Shown here: positions 1 through 6,221 of the stretch, one piece after another
How the letters are laid out: each line of letters starts with the position of its first letter
How positions within the stretch are numbered: the stretch's first letter is position 1
The notes under the pieces: generated by a model
What the model saw: the letters and a program-made list of their open reading frames with translations, nothing else
What the model was told of the DNA's origin: nothing
Database searches by the model: none
NCBI GenBank assembly: GCA_947260045.1
Contig: CAMYOP010000049.1
Location: 1-12,307 of the forward strand
Reading direction: 5' to 3'
Origin: an uncultured Desulfobulbaceae bacterium
Lineage (GTDB): Bacteria > Desulfobacterota > Desulfobulbia > Desulfobulbales > Desulfobulbaceae
DNA length: 12,307 nt
Position numbers and translations under genes: made by a program

Positions 1-184
1 CTTCGGATATACATGAGAACGAATGTGGCATAAAAAAGACCCCATGTCAACCTATCTTTATATTTTATGGCACTACAAAATGAATCAAAAGGCTAACTGC
101 TTAATCTTCCGTAATTTTAATTTTTGCTATTAACAAAAAACCTTCATTTCAGATAAGTTTGATAATGAATCGCAAAAAGTTGGG

Positions 185-889
185 TTAACTGAGCGTCCAC
201 TTCTCTATAGCAGGATCTGGCTCAACTTTTTGCAGGAGGACAAGCAATCGAGTGGCCTTTGAGAAGGGCAGCTTAAATTGTTTTTGTTCAAGCACCGTGA
301 AGTCTTCTTGGATTGTACCAGTTATCCATTGTCCTGTATTTTTTTGACTGAGCATGAGTATGATGTGGGAACCAGGACTTGTAACAGGACGGGTGAGCGC
401 GATAAATTTTTCTGGCTCCATTAATGCTCTGCTTGTAATAAATGAAAAGGTTTTGTCAGAAACTTCTTCATCACAGTCTTCGAGTCGAGAGTTTTGTAAG
501 GTAATTGAATCAAGTTGAAGGGTTCTGGTCATGTGACGTAGGAAAGTACACCTTTTACTTCTAGGTTCAACAAGGGTAACTCCAAGAGTAGGGCAGGCAA
601 TTTTCAGGACAAGTCCTGGAAAGCCTGCTCCTGTACCAATGTCTAAAAGAGATGGATCATTTTTTCCATATTGTTCAATGAAGTGTTTCAGGGTCAGGGA
701 GTCGAGAAAATGTTTTTCCAGACTCTCTTCAAGGGAAGTGTTTTTGGCAATAAGATTTATTTTTTTGTTCCAGTGGTGGAGTTCACTGCAATACCTTAAT
801 AGTTGCTCTCGCTGCTTGCCTGTGAGGGAGATCTCCAGAATTTGCAGGCCTTTGTCAAACAGATTGATATCTTTTTGGGTAATGTTCAT
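185..889 (-). CDS. rsmG: 16S rRNA (guanine-N7)-methyltransferase RsmG (GidB)
   Basis: RsmG makes m7G at position 527 of 16S rRNA (E. coli numbering) in the cytoplasm, using S-adenosylmethionine. The N-terminal helix pair reads ISLTGKQ...HHWNKKINL, followed by HFLDSLTL. The SAM-binding loop is LLDIGTGAGFPGLVLKI, then VEPRSKRCTFLRH, and ITSRALMEPEKF, all in the family order. The frame is open up to a GTG at 949 (254 aa), but RsmG proteins are usually about 205-220 aa. The ATG at 889 gives 234 aa and leaves 19 residues before ISLTGKQ, close to the 13 in E. coli, so I prefer it. No clear Shine-Dalgarno decides between them. The C-terminus carries a short extension past the usual end. The stop is TAA. 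It appears to stand alone here; mnmG, a common neighbour, is not visible. Confidence 0.93.
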   Translation of the reverse strand: MNITQKDINLFDKGLQILEISLTGKQREQLLRYCSELHHWNKKINLIAKNTSLEESLEKHFLDSLTLKHFIEQYGKNDPSLLDIGTGAGFPGLVLKIACPTLGVTLVEPRSKRCTFLRHMTRTLQLDSITLQNSRLEDCDEEVSDKTFSFITSRALMEPEKFIALTRPVTSPGSHIILMLSQKNTGQWITGTIQEDFTVLEQKQFKLPFSKATRLLVLLQKVEPDPAIEKWTLS

Positions 890-1087
890 CTTTTTAGCTG
901 TAAAATCATTAAGTGTAATGTGCACTATCGTGGCTGGAAAAATCTTCACTGCCCTATCATAATAGAGCTTGACACCAATTCCCAGCCCATTGTATTGAAA
1001 TGTCTATTTAATCTATATATTGGCCAAAGGAGTCCGGTTTCATGAAAGTTTCATGGAAGCGCTTATATATAAGTGTCGGGGGTTAAA

Positions 1088-1342
1088 GTGACTAAGAAAA
1101 ATCGAAGTAAAATCAAATATTGTTTGAATGATTACTGCAAAACAATTTCCAGAGATGAACTTGAAAATTATATCAAAAAATTCAAGCCTTTAATTGATAT
1201 CATCAATTCCTCAAAAAATGATGCAGACGTCATGGCCCGTGCAAAGCAGTATGATCTTGAACATCAAACTGATTATTTATCAGAAGCACTCAATTTTACT
1301 ATCTATTGTATAGCCTGCCACCGTGTTGATTGTACCTGCTAA
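1088..1342 (+). CDS. Small cysteine-containing hypothetical protein
   Basis: I do not recognise this family. It encodes 84 aa from the GTG at 1088, which has a G-rich stretch (1078-1082) about 5 nt upstream. A GTG at 1073 would add five residues (89 aa) but lacks a ribosome-binding site. The protein is rich in Lys, Asp and Asn and looks soluble and helical. It has a YC..(x4)..YCKT pair near the N-terminus and ends in CIACHRVDCTC, four cysteines within 11 residues. Six cysteines and a histidine in so small a protein suggest a zinc or Fe-S site, which is inference. A possible sigma70-type promoter (TTGACA at 969-974, TATTGA at 993-998) lies about 90 nt upstream. It stands alone between two minus-strand genes, with the hairpin at 1416-1445 downstream. 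Confidence 0.6.
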   Translation: MTKKNRSKIKYCLNDYCKTISRDELENYIKKFKPLIDIINSSKNDADVMARAKQYDLEHQTDYLSEALNFTIYCIACHRVDCTC

Positions 1343-1408
1343 TTGCTTTAATAAAAGTCTTGTCTTGTTACTTTGAACTCTGGATTCTAGAAATGTTGAT
1401 ATCTTGAT

Positions 1409-1445
1409 AAAAAAAGAGCTTTAGCCGAAATACCCGCTAAAGCTC
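1409..1445 (-). terminator. Rho-independent terminator of the MBL-fold gene
   Basis: A perfect 10-bp inverted repeat (GAGCTTTAGC at 1416-1425, GCTAAAGCTC at 1436-1445) encloses a 10-nt loop. On the minus strand the stem is followed by a run of seven T (plus-strand A at 1409-1415). It sits 54 nt past the stop of the minus-strand hydrolase gene. On the plus strand the trailing sequence is only mildly T-rich, so any action on the small gene ending at 1342 would be weak. Confidence 0.8.
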
Positions 1446-1498
1446 CTTTACGGTTCTTTTCTCTACATTTCAAGGAATGTGGCTTGCTGTAAAATCTC

Positions 1499-2203
1499 CT
1501 AGCGACGTAATTTGCTCACGTCAAGCTCATGGAGGGGTAGAATGGTGCCTTCCATCGCTTTTACTTTCTGAGCGGAATCATAAGCCTGATAGGCATCACT
1601 ATGTACGCCAGGACAGGCAGCAGGTCCATTTTCTGGGAAATTTTCTTTGTTGCAGCAAAACCCAGGGATGATCACCCATCCATCTTTAGTATAAATTCTA
1701 ACACTCTGAGTTCCAGGAGTGTGTCCAGGAGTTGATTGGAGTTCAAAGCCAGGAGCGAGTTCAAAATCACCCTCTACCAGAGTGATGTCGAGATTTTCAA
1801 TAAAGTCAGGTTCGTACCTGTAGTCCAAAGGATGTGGATTGGTACAGAATTCGACCTCTTTTTTCTGGATATAAAATTTTGCTTTTGTAAATAGATGGTT
1901 ATTGCCACAGTGGTCATCATGCAGGTGGGTGTTCACCACAATGTCAATGTCCTCAGGGGTTAACCCGATTTTCTCCAAGGCATCTTCCATTAGAAGGGCT
2001 TCCAGTCCGGTTTCTTCAACAAATTTTGGGGGTGAGACAAAATATTCCAGACCTGTGTCGATGAGAATGTTTTGACCATTGCCCTGAACAAGAAAAGACC
2101 ACATTGGCAGCCAGATGTCTTTACCGTAACCTCTTTGATACGTCATAATTCCCTGGTCAACCTGTCTGACTCCAACAAGAAGAGGTGTGATTGTAAATTC
2201 CAT
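1499..2203 (-). CDS. Metallo-beta-lactamase-fold hydrolase, N-acyl homoserine lactonase-like group
   Basis: This 234-aa soluble protein belongs to the MBL-fold hydrolases. It shows ILIDTG (residues 46-51), the metal motif THLHDDH (92-98; His93, His95, Asp97, His98), TPGHTPGTQSV (158-167, His161) and a C-terminal PLHE (His225), in the order seen in AHL-lactonase-like enzymes. The substrate cannot be read from sequence. The loop that normally carries the bridging Asp (usually GD) reads IIPGFCCNKENF (178-189), so this Asp appears to be replaced and two adjacent cysteines are present. That may change metal binding or mark a different subfamily. The ATG at 2203 has an AGGAG about 10 nt upstream. 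The gene is monocistronic, with an AT-rich candidate promoter upstream and a strong terminator downstream. 'MBL-fold hydrolase' is secure; 'lactonase' is not. Confidence 0.88.
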   Translation of the reverse strand: MEFTITPLLVGVRQVDQGIMTYQRGYGKDIWLPMWSFLVQGNGQNILIDTGLEYFVSPPKFVEETGLEALLMEDALEKIGLTPEDIDIVVNTHLHDDHCGNNHLFTKAKFYIQKKEVEFCTNPHPLDYRYEPDFIENLDITLVEGDFELAPGFELQSTPGHTPGTQSVRIYTKDGWVIIPGFCCNKENFPENGPAACPGVHSDAYQAYDSAQKVKAMEGTILPLHELDVSKLRR

Positions 2204-2240
2204 ACTGCGTTAATCTCCTACTGTTTTGTAAATATAATAA

Positions 2241-2269
2241 AAAATATAATTAATGTGATTGATTATCAA
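2241..2269 (-). promoter_or_regulatory. Candidate sigma70-type promoter of the MBL-fold gene
   Basis: On the minus strand, TTGATA (2264-2269) is separated by 17 nt from TATTTT (2241-2246), in very AT-rich DNA about 40 nt ahead of the hydrolase ATG. Spacing and position suit a promoter, but AT-rich DNA yields such matches by chance. Confidence 0.35.
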
Positions 2270-2600
2270 GTTTGGCTTAGGGGAAAGTAAAGTAGGCAGA
2301 ATAAAAAGTCAAATTGGAAAGCTGAAAGTAGGTTTAAAGGCTCAGGGAAAATAGTTGGAGATTTAGAGTATGCACCAGGGGGATACAATCTATTTTTGTA
2401 AGAACTTTATCGTCATCTGAAAAATGAAAGACTAATTTTTGTCAAATTTTTTGAAAGATAACTGAAAATGTATATTTTGTTTTTTGCTGAACTCCATAGG
2501 GATTACAAATTGCCTGAAAAGAAGGGGATGCTTCATTTAGGTTGTGCTGCAAGGAATCTCGATTTGGCTATTGAGAAATATAGATCTTTTCTGTGGTTAG

Positions 2601-2658
2601 TACCACCGAGTGGGTTGTTTTTTTTAATGGATTATTTGGGGAAAATACCACCGGGTGG
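2601..2658. repeat. Pair of TACCACCG-type short inverted motifs
   Basis: TACCACCGAGTGG (2601-2613) and TACCACCGGGTGG (2646-2658) differ by one base. Each can fold a small CCAC/GTGG hairpin. T-runs of eight follow at 2618-2625 and 2676-2683. The hairpins are too short for convincing terminators. Function is unknown. Confidence 0.45.
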
Positions 2659-2707
2659 CATGTATTTTGGAGGTCTTTTTTTTGAGTAAGTATTGCAATG
2701 TTTAAGA

Positions 2708-2736
2708 TTGACATGGTTTGGTAAAGTATGTAATAA
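2708..2736 (+). promoter_or_regulatory. Candidate promoter for the DUF1641-SQR operon
   Basis: A perfect TTGACA (2708-2713) is followed by TGTAAT after 15 nt (2729-2734) or TAATAA after 17 nt (2731-2736). Transcription from here would leave an untranslated leader of about 160 nt ahead of the DUF1641 start, which is long enough to hold further control. This is based on motif and position only. Confidence 0.4.
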
Positions 2737-2904
2737 CTTTGGATAAGAATGTTTTGCACCATAATTTCTGAATGAGTGTTCAATCAAATACTGAATAGTG
2801 GCTCAGTTCTGTCGTGAGGGTGGAAACATTTAGGTTAGCTTGAGGTGTTGGCCGGAAAATTCATAAACATTGCTGCGGCAAACTAACTAGAGAGAGTGGG
2901 AAAG

Positions 2905-4026
2905 ATGGATGAAGCTTTGATTTTGGAAAGATTGGATAACCTCTCTAACGAAATTCGTTCCATGAAGTCTAGCGTCTTGGACGATTTGAAGCAGGAAATC
3001 CTGCCGGTTATCCAACAGGCAAGTCCTCGCGTGATGGAGTATCTTTCGGACCTTGATGGCCATTATAATAATGAAGACTTGGCTCATCTTGTAAAAAACC
3101 TGTTGATGAATGTTCAAAATTTAAATTCCATGCTGAATACCATGAAGGCTGGCATGGAACTAAAAGAAGACCTTGGCCCTGTTGTTAAGCAGGCTTTACC
3201 AAGAGCTACAGATTTTTTTGCTGAGCTGGACGGCCAAATGGACACAGAGGAGCTTGGTGCTCTTGTCCGAAATACCCTTGGTAATCTGCATCATCTGAAT
3301 TCCGCTGTTGGTATGTTGAAATCTGGCATGGAGCTCAAAGAGGATTTGGGCCCTGTTGTTCAGCAAACACTCCCCAAGGCTATCGATTTCTTTGCCGAGG
3401 TCGGAGAAAATTTAGATACCGCTGAACTCAATACCCTCATTCGCAAAACCCTTGCGAACCTGCAGAATTTCAATAGCGCCCTTGATATGCTCAAATCAGG
3501 TGTCGAATTTAAAGAAGATCTTGGTCCTGTTATTCAAATGGCTTTGCCAAAGATCCAAAATTTTATGGCCGATCTCCACGAGGGTGAATTTCAGGGAGAG
3601 CAGTTGGGTAATCTCATGAAGACCTTTTTACTCAATGCCCAAACCTTCAGTGAGCTGATGGACCAAATCAAGCCCATGACTGAATTTGTCAATGAGGTCA
3701 AAGTAATTGTACGGCAAGTAGATGTTTTTGGCAAAATGAACACAACTCTGGATGAGTTGGAATCTTGTGGCTTGATGCGTTTGACACGGACAATGAAAGC
3801 ATCCTTTGATGAAATCGATTGTTCTTCAGATCAGATCAATGAGATGTGTGAGGCGATTGCTGATATTGATCTTTCAAAAGCAGAACCTGTTGGACCATTT
3901 GGAGCCTATAGAAATCTCAAGGATCCAAAAGTTCAAAAAGCGATGGGTGTTGGTTTTATGATGCTTCGCACCATGGGAACCCTGCTTGAGACCTATAAAA
4001 AAGGTGATGGACCTAAGGATGCATGA
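2905..4026 (+). CDS. DUF1641 family protein with four tandem 58-residue repeats
   Basis: This 373-aa soluble, acidic and helix-rich protein begins MDEALILERLDNLSNEIRS, typical of the DUF1641 family. The biochemical role of the family is not established; members are known beside SQR or formate dehydrogenase genes. Residues 30-261 consist of four tandem copies of a 58-residue unit whose core is (E/Q)(D/E)(L/I)xPVxxQxxP...F(A/M)xL...LxxLVxxxLxNxxxLNSxxxxxKxG. Most family members I know of are far shorter, so this one looks expanded by internal duplication. The ATG at 2905 is chosen over a GTG at 2896 because family proteins begin M-D-E and GAGAG lies 8 nt upstream. The stop is TGA, a genuine one. 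SQR follows on the same strand after 142 nt with no terminator between, so co-transcription and partnership are likely. A role as an SQR-associated accessory or membrane-recruitment protein is inference. Confidence 0.85.
   Translation: MDEALILERLDNLSNEIRSMKSSVLDDLKQEILPVIQQASPRVMEYLSDLDGHYNNEDLAHLVKNLLMNVQNLNSMLNTMKAGMELKEDLGPVVKQALPRATDFFAELDGQMDTEELGALVRNTLGNLHHLNSAVGMLKSGMELKEDLGPVVQQTLPKAIDFFAEVGENLDTAELNTLIRKTLANLQNFNSALDMLKSGVEFKEDLGPVIQMALPKIQNFMADLHEGEFQGEQLGNLMKTFLLNAQTFSELMDQIKPMTEFVNEVKVIVRQVDVFGKMNTTLDELESCGLMRLTRTMKASFDEIDCSSDQINEMCEAIADIDLSKAEPVGPFGAYRNLKDPKVQKAMGVGFMMLRTMGTLLETYKKGDGPKDA
2992..3687 (+). repeat. Four in-frame 174-bp tandem units within the DUF1641 gene
   Basis: Units run 2992-3165, 3166-3339, 3340-3513 and 3514-3687. 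Copies 2 to 4 all begin EDLGPV and copies 1 to 3 end with K(A/S)G(M/V)E(L/F)K. Copies 2 and 3 are the most alike. Copies 1 and 4 are the more diverged ends, which suggests internal duplication of the middle units. Confidence 0.85.
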
Positions 4027-4168
4027 GCAAGTTGATTTGAAACAGGTGAAAACACAATTGTTTCTACTCGTTTTGATATAACAATGTAATAAAGAGGGCG
4101 CCCAAGGGGTCTAATTGATCATAGGGGTGGTTGTAAGGTAAAAATATGGAAAGGAGGCGTGTTAGATT

Positions 4169-5410
4169 ATGAAGAAGCTAGTCATTCTGGGTGCTGGCTG
4201 CGCTGGTACCATGATGGCAAACAAATTGAGGAAGGATCTTGATGCTGAAGAGTGGAACATTACCCTTATTGATAAGGATAATATTCATGACTATCAGCCT
4301 GGCTATCTCTTTGTTCCTTTTGACATAAACACTATAAAGGAAATTAGAAAGAGTAAGCGGGAATTCATAGGATCTGGAATTGATTTTGTCATCTCTAAGC
4401 TGATCAATGTTGATTGGGACAAGCAAGAAGTAACGACCGAGACCCAAGGCTCCTTCAAGTATGATATTCTTGTAATGTCTACTGGCTGTGACGTGAAGCC
4501 GGAGGAAGTTGAAGGCCTGGGTGAAACTTGGAATAAAGGCGGTGTTCATGGTTTCTACCGCTATGATGATTGCCAAGAGTTACGAACTGCTCTGAAAAAA
4601 TTCAACGGCGGAAAACTGGTCGTAAATATTGCTGAGATGCCGATTAAGTGTCCAGTCGCACCGCTTGAATTTGCCTTCCTGGCAGACTGGTATTTCCATG
4701 AGCGTGGAATTCGCGATAAAGTGGAAATTGAGTTTGTAACCCCTCTTGCTGGTGCTTTCACCAAGCCGGTTGCAACAAGAGTTTTGACCAGTGCCTGTGA
4801 AGAGAAGCAGATTAAAATAGTACCAAACTTTAGCCTCGGCGCTGTTGATGGTGAGAAAAAAGTAATCTCTTCCTACGATGGAACTGAAGTTAATTACGAT
4901 ATGCTTGTATCCATTCCGCCGAATTTTGGTTCTGATGTAATGATTGATTCAGGCATTGCTGATCCAATGGGTTATATCCCAGTTGATAAGCACACACTGC
5001 AACCTGAAGGACGTGATAATGTCTGGGTAATTGGTGATGGAACAAACGTTCCCACATCTAAAGCTGGTGCAGTCGCGCATTTTCAAGCTGATATTCTCCA
5101 TGAGAATATTTTAGCCTATATCAACGGAGATGAGCAACATGCTCGGTCCGATGGGCATGCGCTCTGATTTATCGAATCAGGCTTCGGGAAAGCCTACGTT
5201 ATCGATTTCAACTATGATACAGAGCCGGTAATTGGAAAATATCCATTTCCTGCAATTGGACCGATGAGTCTTCTGCAGAATACCGAGATGAATCATATTG
5301 CAAAGCTCATGTTTAAATGGGCATACTTCAACCTGCTGCTTGCTGGAACTTGGCTTGGACCTCCAGATCTCATGCTGCAAGGAAAACGTTTGGATATGAT
5401 CGGAAAATAA
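4169..5410 (+). CDS. sqr: Selenocysteine-containing sulfide:quinone oxidoreductase (TGA 5165-5167 read as Sec333)
   Basis: SQR is a membrane-associated FAD enzyme that oxidises sulfide to sulfane sulfur and reduces quinone. The N-terminal FAD loop is VILGAGCAGTMMA (residues 5-17). Other marks are DYQPGYLFVP (41-50), STGCDVKPEEVEGLG (104-118), MPIKCPVAPLEFAFLADW (157-174) and the second FAD motif VWVIGDGTNVPTSKAGAVA (285-303). Cys107 and Cys161 match two of the three conserved SQR cysteines. The frame meets TGA at codon 333, where the family has its third cysteine in DGHxxCFxExG; here it reads SDGHAL-TGA-FIESGFGKAYVIDFNY. Downstream 80 codons stay in frame and conserved, including YFNLLLAGTWLGPP and the amphipathic C-terminal helices that attach SQR to the membrane, ending at TAA 5408-5410 (413 aa). 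A SECIS-like hairpin starts at 5171. An AAGGAGG (4151-4157) lies 11 nt before the ATG. Cys161 and Sec333 would form the selenenyl-sulfide site that carries sulfur. The alternatives, recent nonsense mutation or sequencing error, are less likely because the codon and the hairpin coincide. The gene symbol is generic. Confidence 0.88.
5171..5206 (+). promoter_or_regulatory. Candidate bacterial SECIS element
   Basis: Lower stem ATCGA (5171-5175) pairs with TCGAT (5202-5206). After an asymmetric internal loop, upper stem AGGCTT (5179-5184) pairs with AAGCCT (5190-5195), all Watson-Crick, leaving a CGGGA loop (5185-5189). The second loop base is G, 19 nt after the TGA. This agrees with the published bacterial SECIS pattern: a stem-loop inside the coding region just after UGA, a G in the first two apical-loop bases, and a spacing of about 16-37 nt. 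SelB with Sec-tRNA would bind it. The hairpin was folded by eye. Confidence 0.72.
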
Positions 5411-5440
5411 CAATCGATCACTACAACGTTAGACAAATCA

Positions 5441-5478
5441 AAAACGGTGGACCATATTTTGGTCCACCGTTTTTTTTT
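5441..5478 (+). terminator. Strong rho-independent terminator of the DUF1641-SQR operon
   Basis: The stem AAAACGGTGGACC (5441-5453) pairs perfectly with GGTCCACCGTTTT (5461-5473) around a 7-nt loop, and T continues to 5478. It lies 30 nt after the TAA at 5408-5410, not after the internal TGA, which supports the longer reading frame. It sits between converging genes and may also act on the minus-strand pgl transcript, though the T-tract in that direction is short. Confidence 0.9.
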
Positions 5479-5498
5479 ATTGTATAGACTTGGATTCT

Positions 5499-6206
5499 TT
5501 ATGGTGCCCAAAAGATTGTGACAGGTGTTTTGTTCTGCTGCAGCACACCACGAATTGGCATGGTGTCAACAGTGTTGCCCATCAAGGCTTTTTCCAAGAT
5601 TGTCAATTTTTTATCCCCTGTGATGTGAATAACAAGGAGCTTTGTATCAAGCAAGGTCGGTAGCGTCAGGCTAATACGCTCATGGGCTGCATTTGGTGGT
5701 GTTGTATGGATGCAGAGGCGATCAGACTTAAGGGCCAGTCCTGTTTGGAGCTGTTTGGATCCGGGAAAAAGTGAGGCTGTGTGGCCATCATCCCCCATGC
5801 CAAGAATAACAGCGTCAAATGGCCGTGGTATTTTAGAGAGCTCTTTTTCATGAGCATAAGCACTTTTTTCAACATCTGAGACAGCTCGATCAAAACCTAG
5901 GAGTTGAGCTGCCCGTGCCTTATTCTGGATAAGGTATTGACGCACTAATAATTCGTTACTGTCCTCATGGCCTGCTTCCACCCATCTTTCATCTGCAAGT
6001 GTGATTGTCACTTTATCCCAGTCAAGGTTTTGATTTGACAAGGCCTGGAAGAATGGTTTTGGGGTTGAGCCTCCAGAGACGATAAGGCTTGCCCTGTCTT
6101 CTTTGGCAATAGCTGTGCGGAGATGCTGTGCAGTTATTTCTGCAAGGTTCCCTGCAAGTGTCACCCGGTCTTTAAATTTCTTTATTTCATGATCTGTTGG
6201 CGTCAT
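5499..6206 (-). CDS. pgl: 6-phosphogluconolactonase
   Basis: This cytoplasmic enzyme hydrolyses 6-phosphogluconolactone to 6-phosphogluconate in the oxidative pentose phosphate pathway, downstream of glucose-6-phosphate dehydrogenase. At 235 aa it has the usual length of the Pgl/DevB family. Family marks are LIVSGGSTPKPFF (41-53), TLADERWVEAGHEDSNE (69-85) and ILGMGDDGHTASLFPGS (134-150), which holds the catalytic His. HITGDKK lies near the C-terminus. The ATG at 6206 is 15 nt after the rlmKL stop and has only a weak Shine-Dalgarno, so translation is probably coupled to rlmKL. No zwf or gnd is in the window. Confidence 0.93.
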   Translation of the reverse strand: MTPTDHEIKKFKDRVTLAGNLAEITAQHLRTAIAKEDRASLIVSGGSTPKPFFQALSNQNLDWDKVTITLADERWVEAGHEDSNELLVRQYLIQNKARAAQLLGFDRAVSDVEKSAYAHEKELSKIPRPFDAVILGMGDDGHTASLFPGSKQLQTGLALKSDRLCIHTTPPNAAHERISLTLPTLLDTKLLVIHITGDKKLTILEKALMGNTVDTMPIRGVLQQNKTPVTIFWAP

Positions 6207-6221
6207 CTCAATTCAGGCTAT

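Larger units (their letters stand above)
2204..2904. other. Gene-poor AT-rich interval
   Basis: About 700 nt lie between the divergent hydrolase and DUF1641 genes. The longest open stretches (73 codons at 2468-2689 on plus, 71 codons at 2568-2783 on minus) have no ribosome-binding site, no recognisable domain and a low-complexity composition, so I call no gene. The interval contains candidate promoters at each side, a pair of related short inverted motifs followed by T-runs (2601-2683), and a probable long leader for the sulfur locus. A degraded gene or an unannotated small RNA cannot be excluded. Confidence 0.5.

Noticed and set aside
1..184. Possible end of a plus-strand gene at the window start (frame closing at 31-33)
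   Set aside because: Only ten codons are visible, too few to support any call; the rest of the interval shows no gene, hairpin or RNA pattern.
185..949. rsmG starting at the upstream GTG (949)
   Set aside because: It would give 254 residues with about 20 extra N-terminal residues absent from the family; the ATG at 889 fits the domain start better, although no ribosome-binding site settles it.
2468..2689. 73-codon plus-strand open frame in the gene-poor interval
   Set aside because: No ribosome-binding site, no domain, odd composition, and its end is produced by the repeated motif and T-runs.
4169..5167. SQR as a truncated protein or pseudogene ending at the TGA
   Set aside because: The reading frame continues without a break into 80 conserved family residues, the TGA replaces the conserved Cys exactly, and a SECIS-like hairpin and the operon terminator follow. 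Random decay would not be expected to hit that codon alone.
5165..5167. TGA reassigned to tryptophan or another general code change
   Set aside because: The DUF1641 and rlmKL genes end normally at TGA with no conserved sequence beyond, and the SQR family has Cys, not Trp, at this place.
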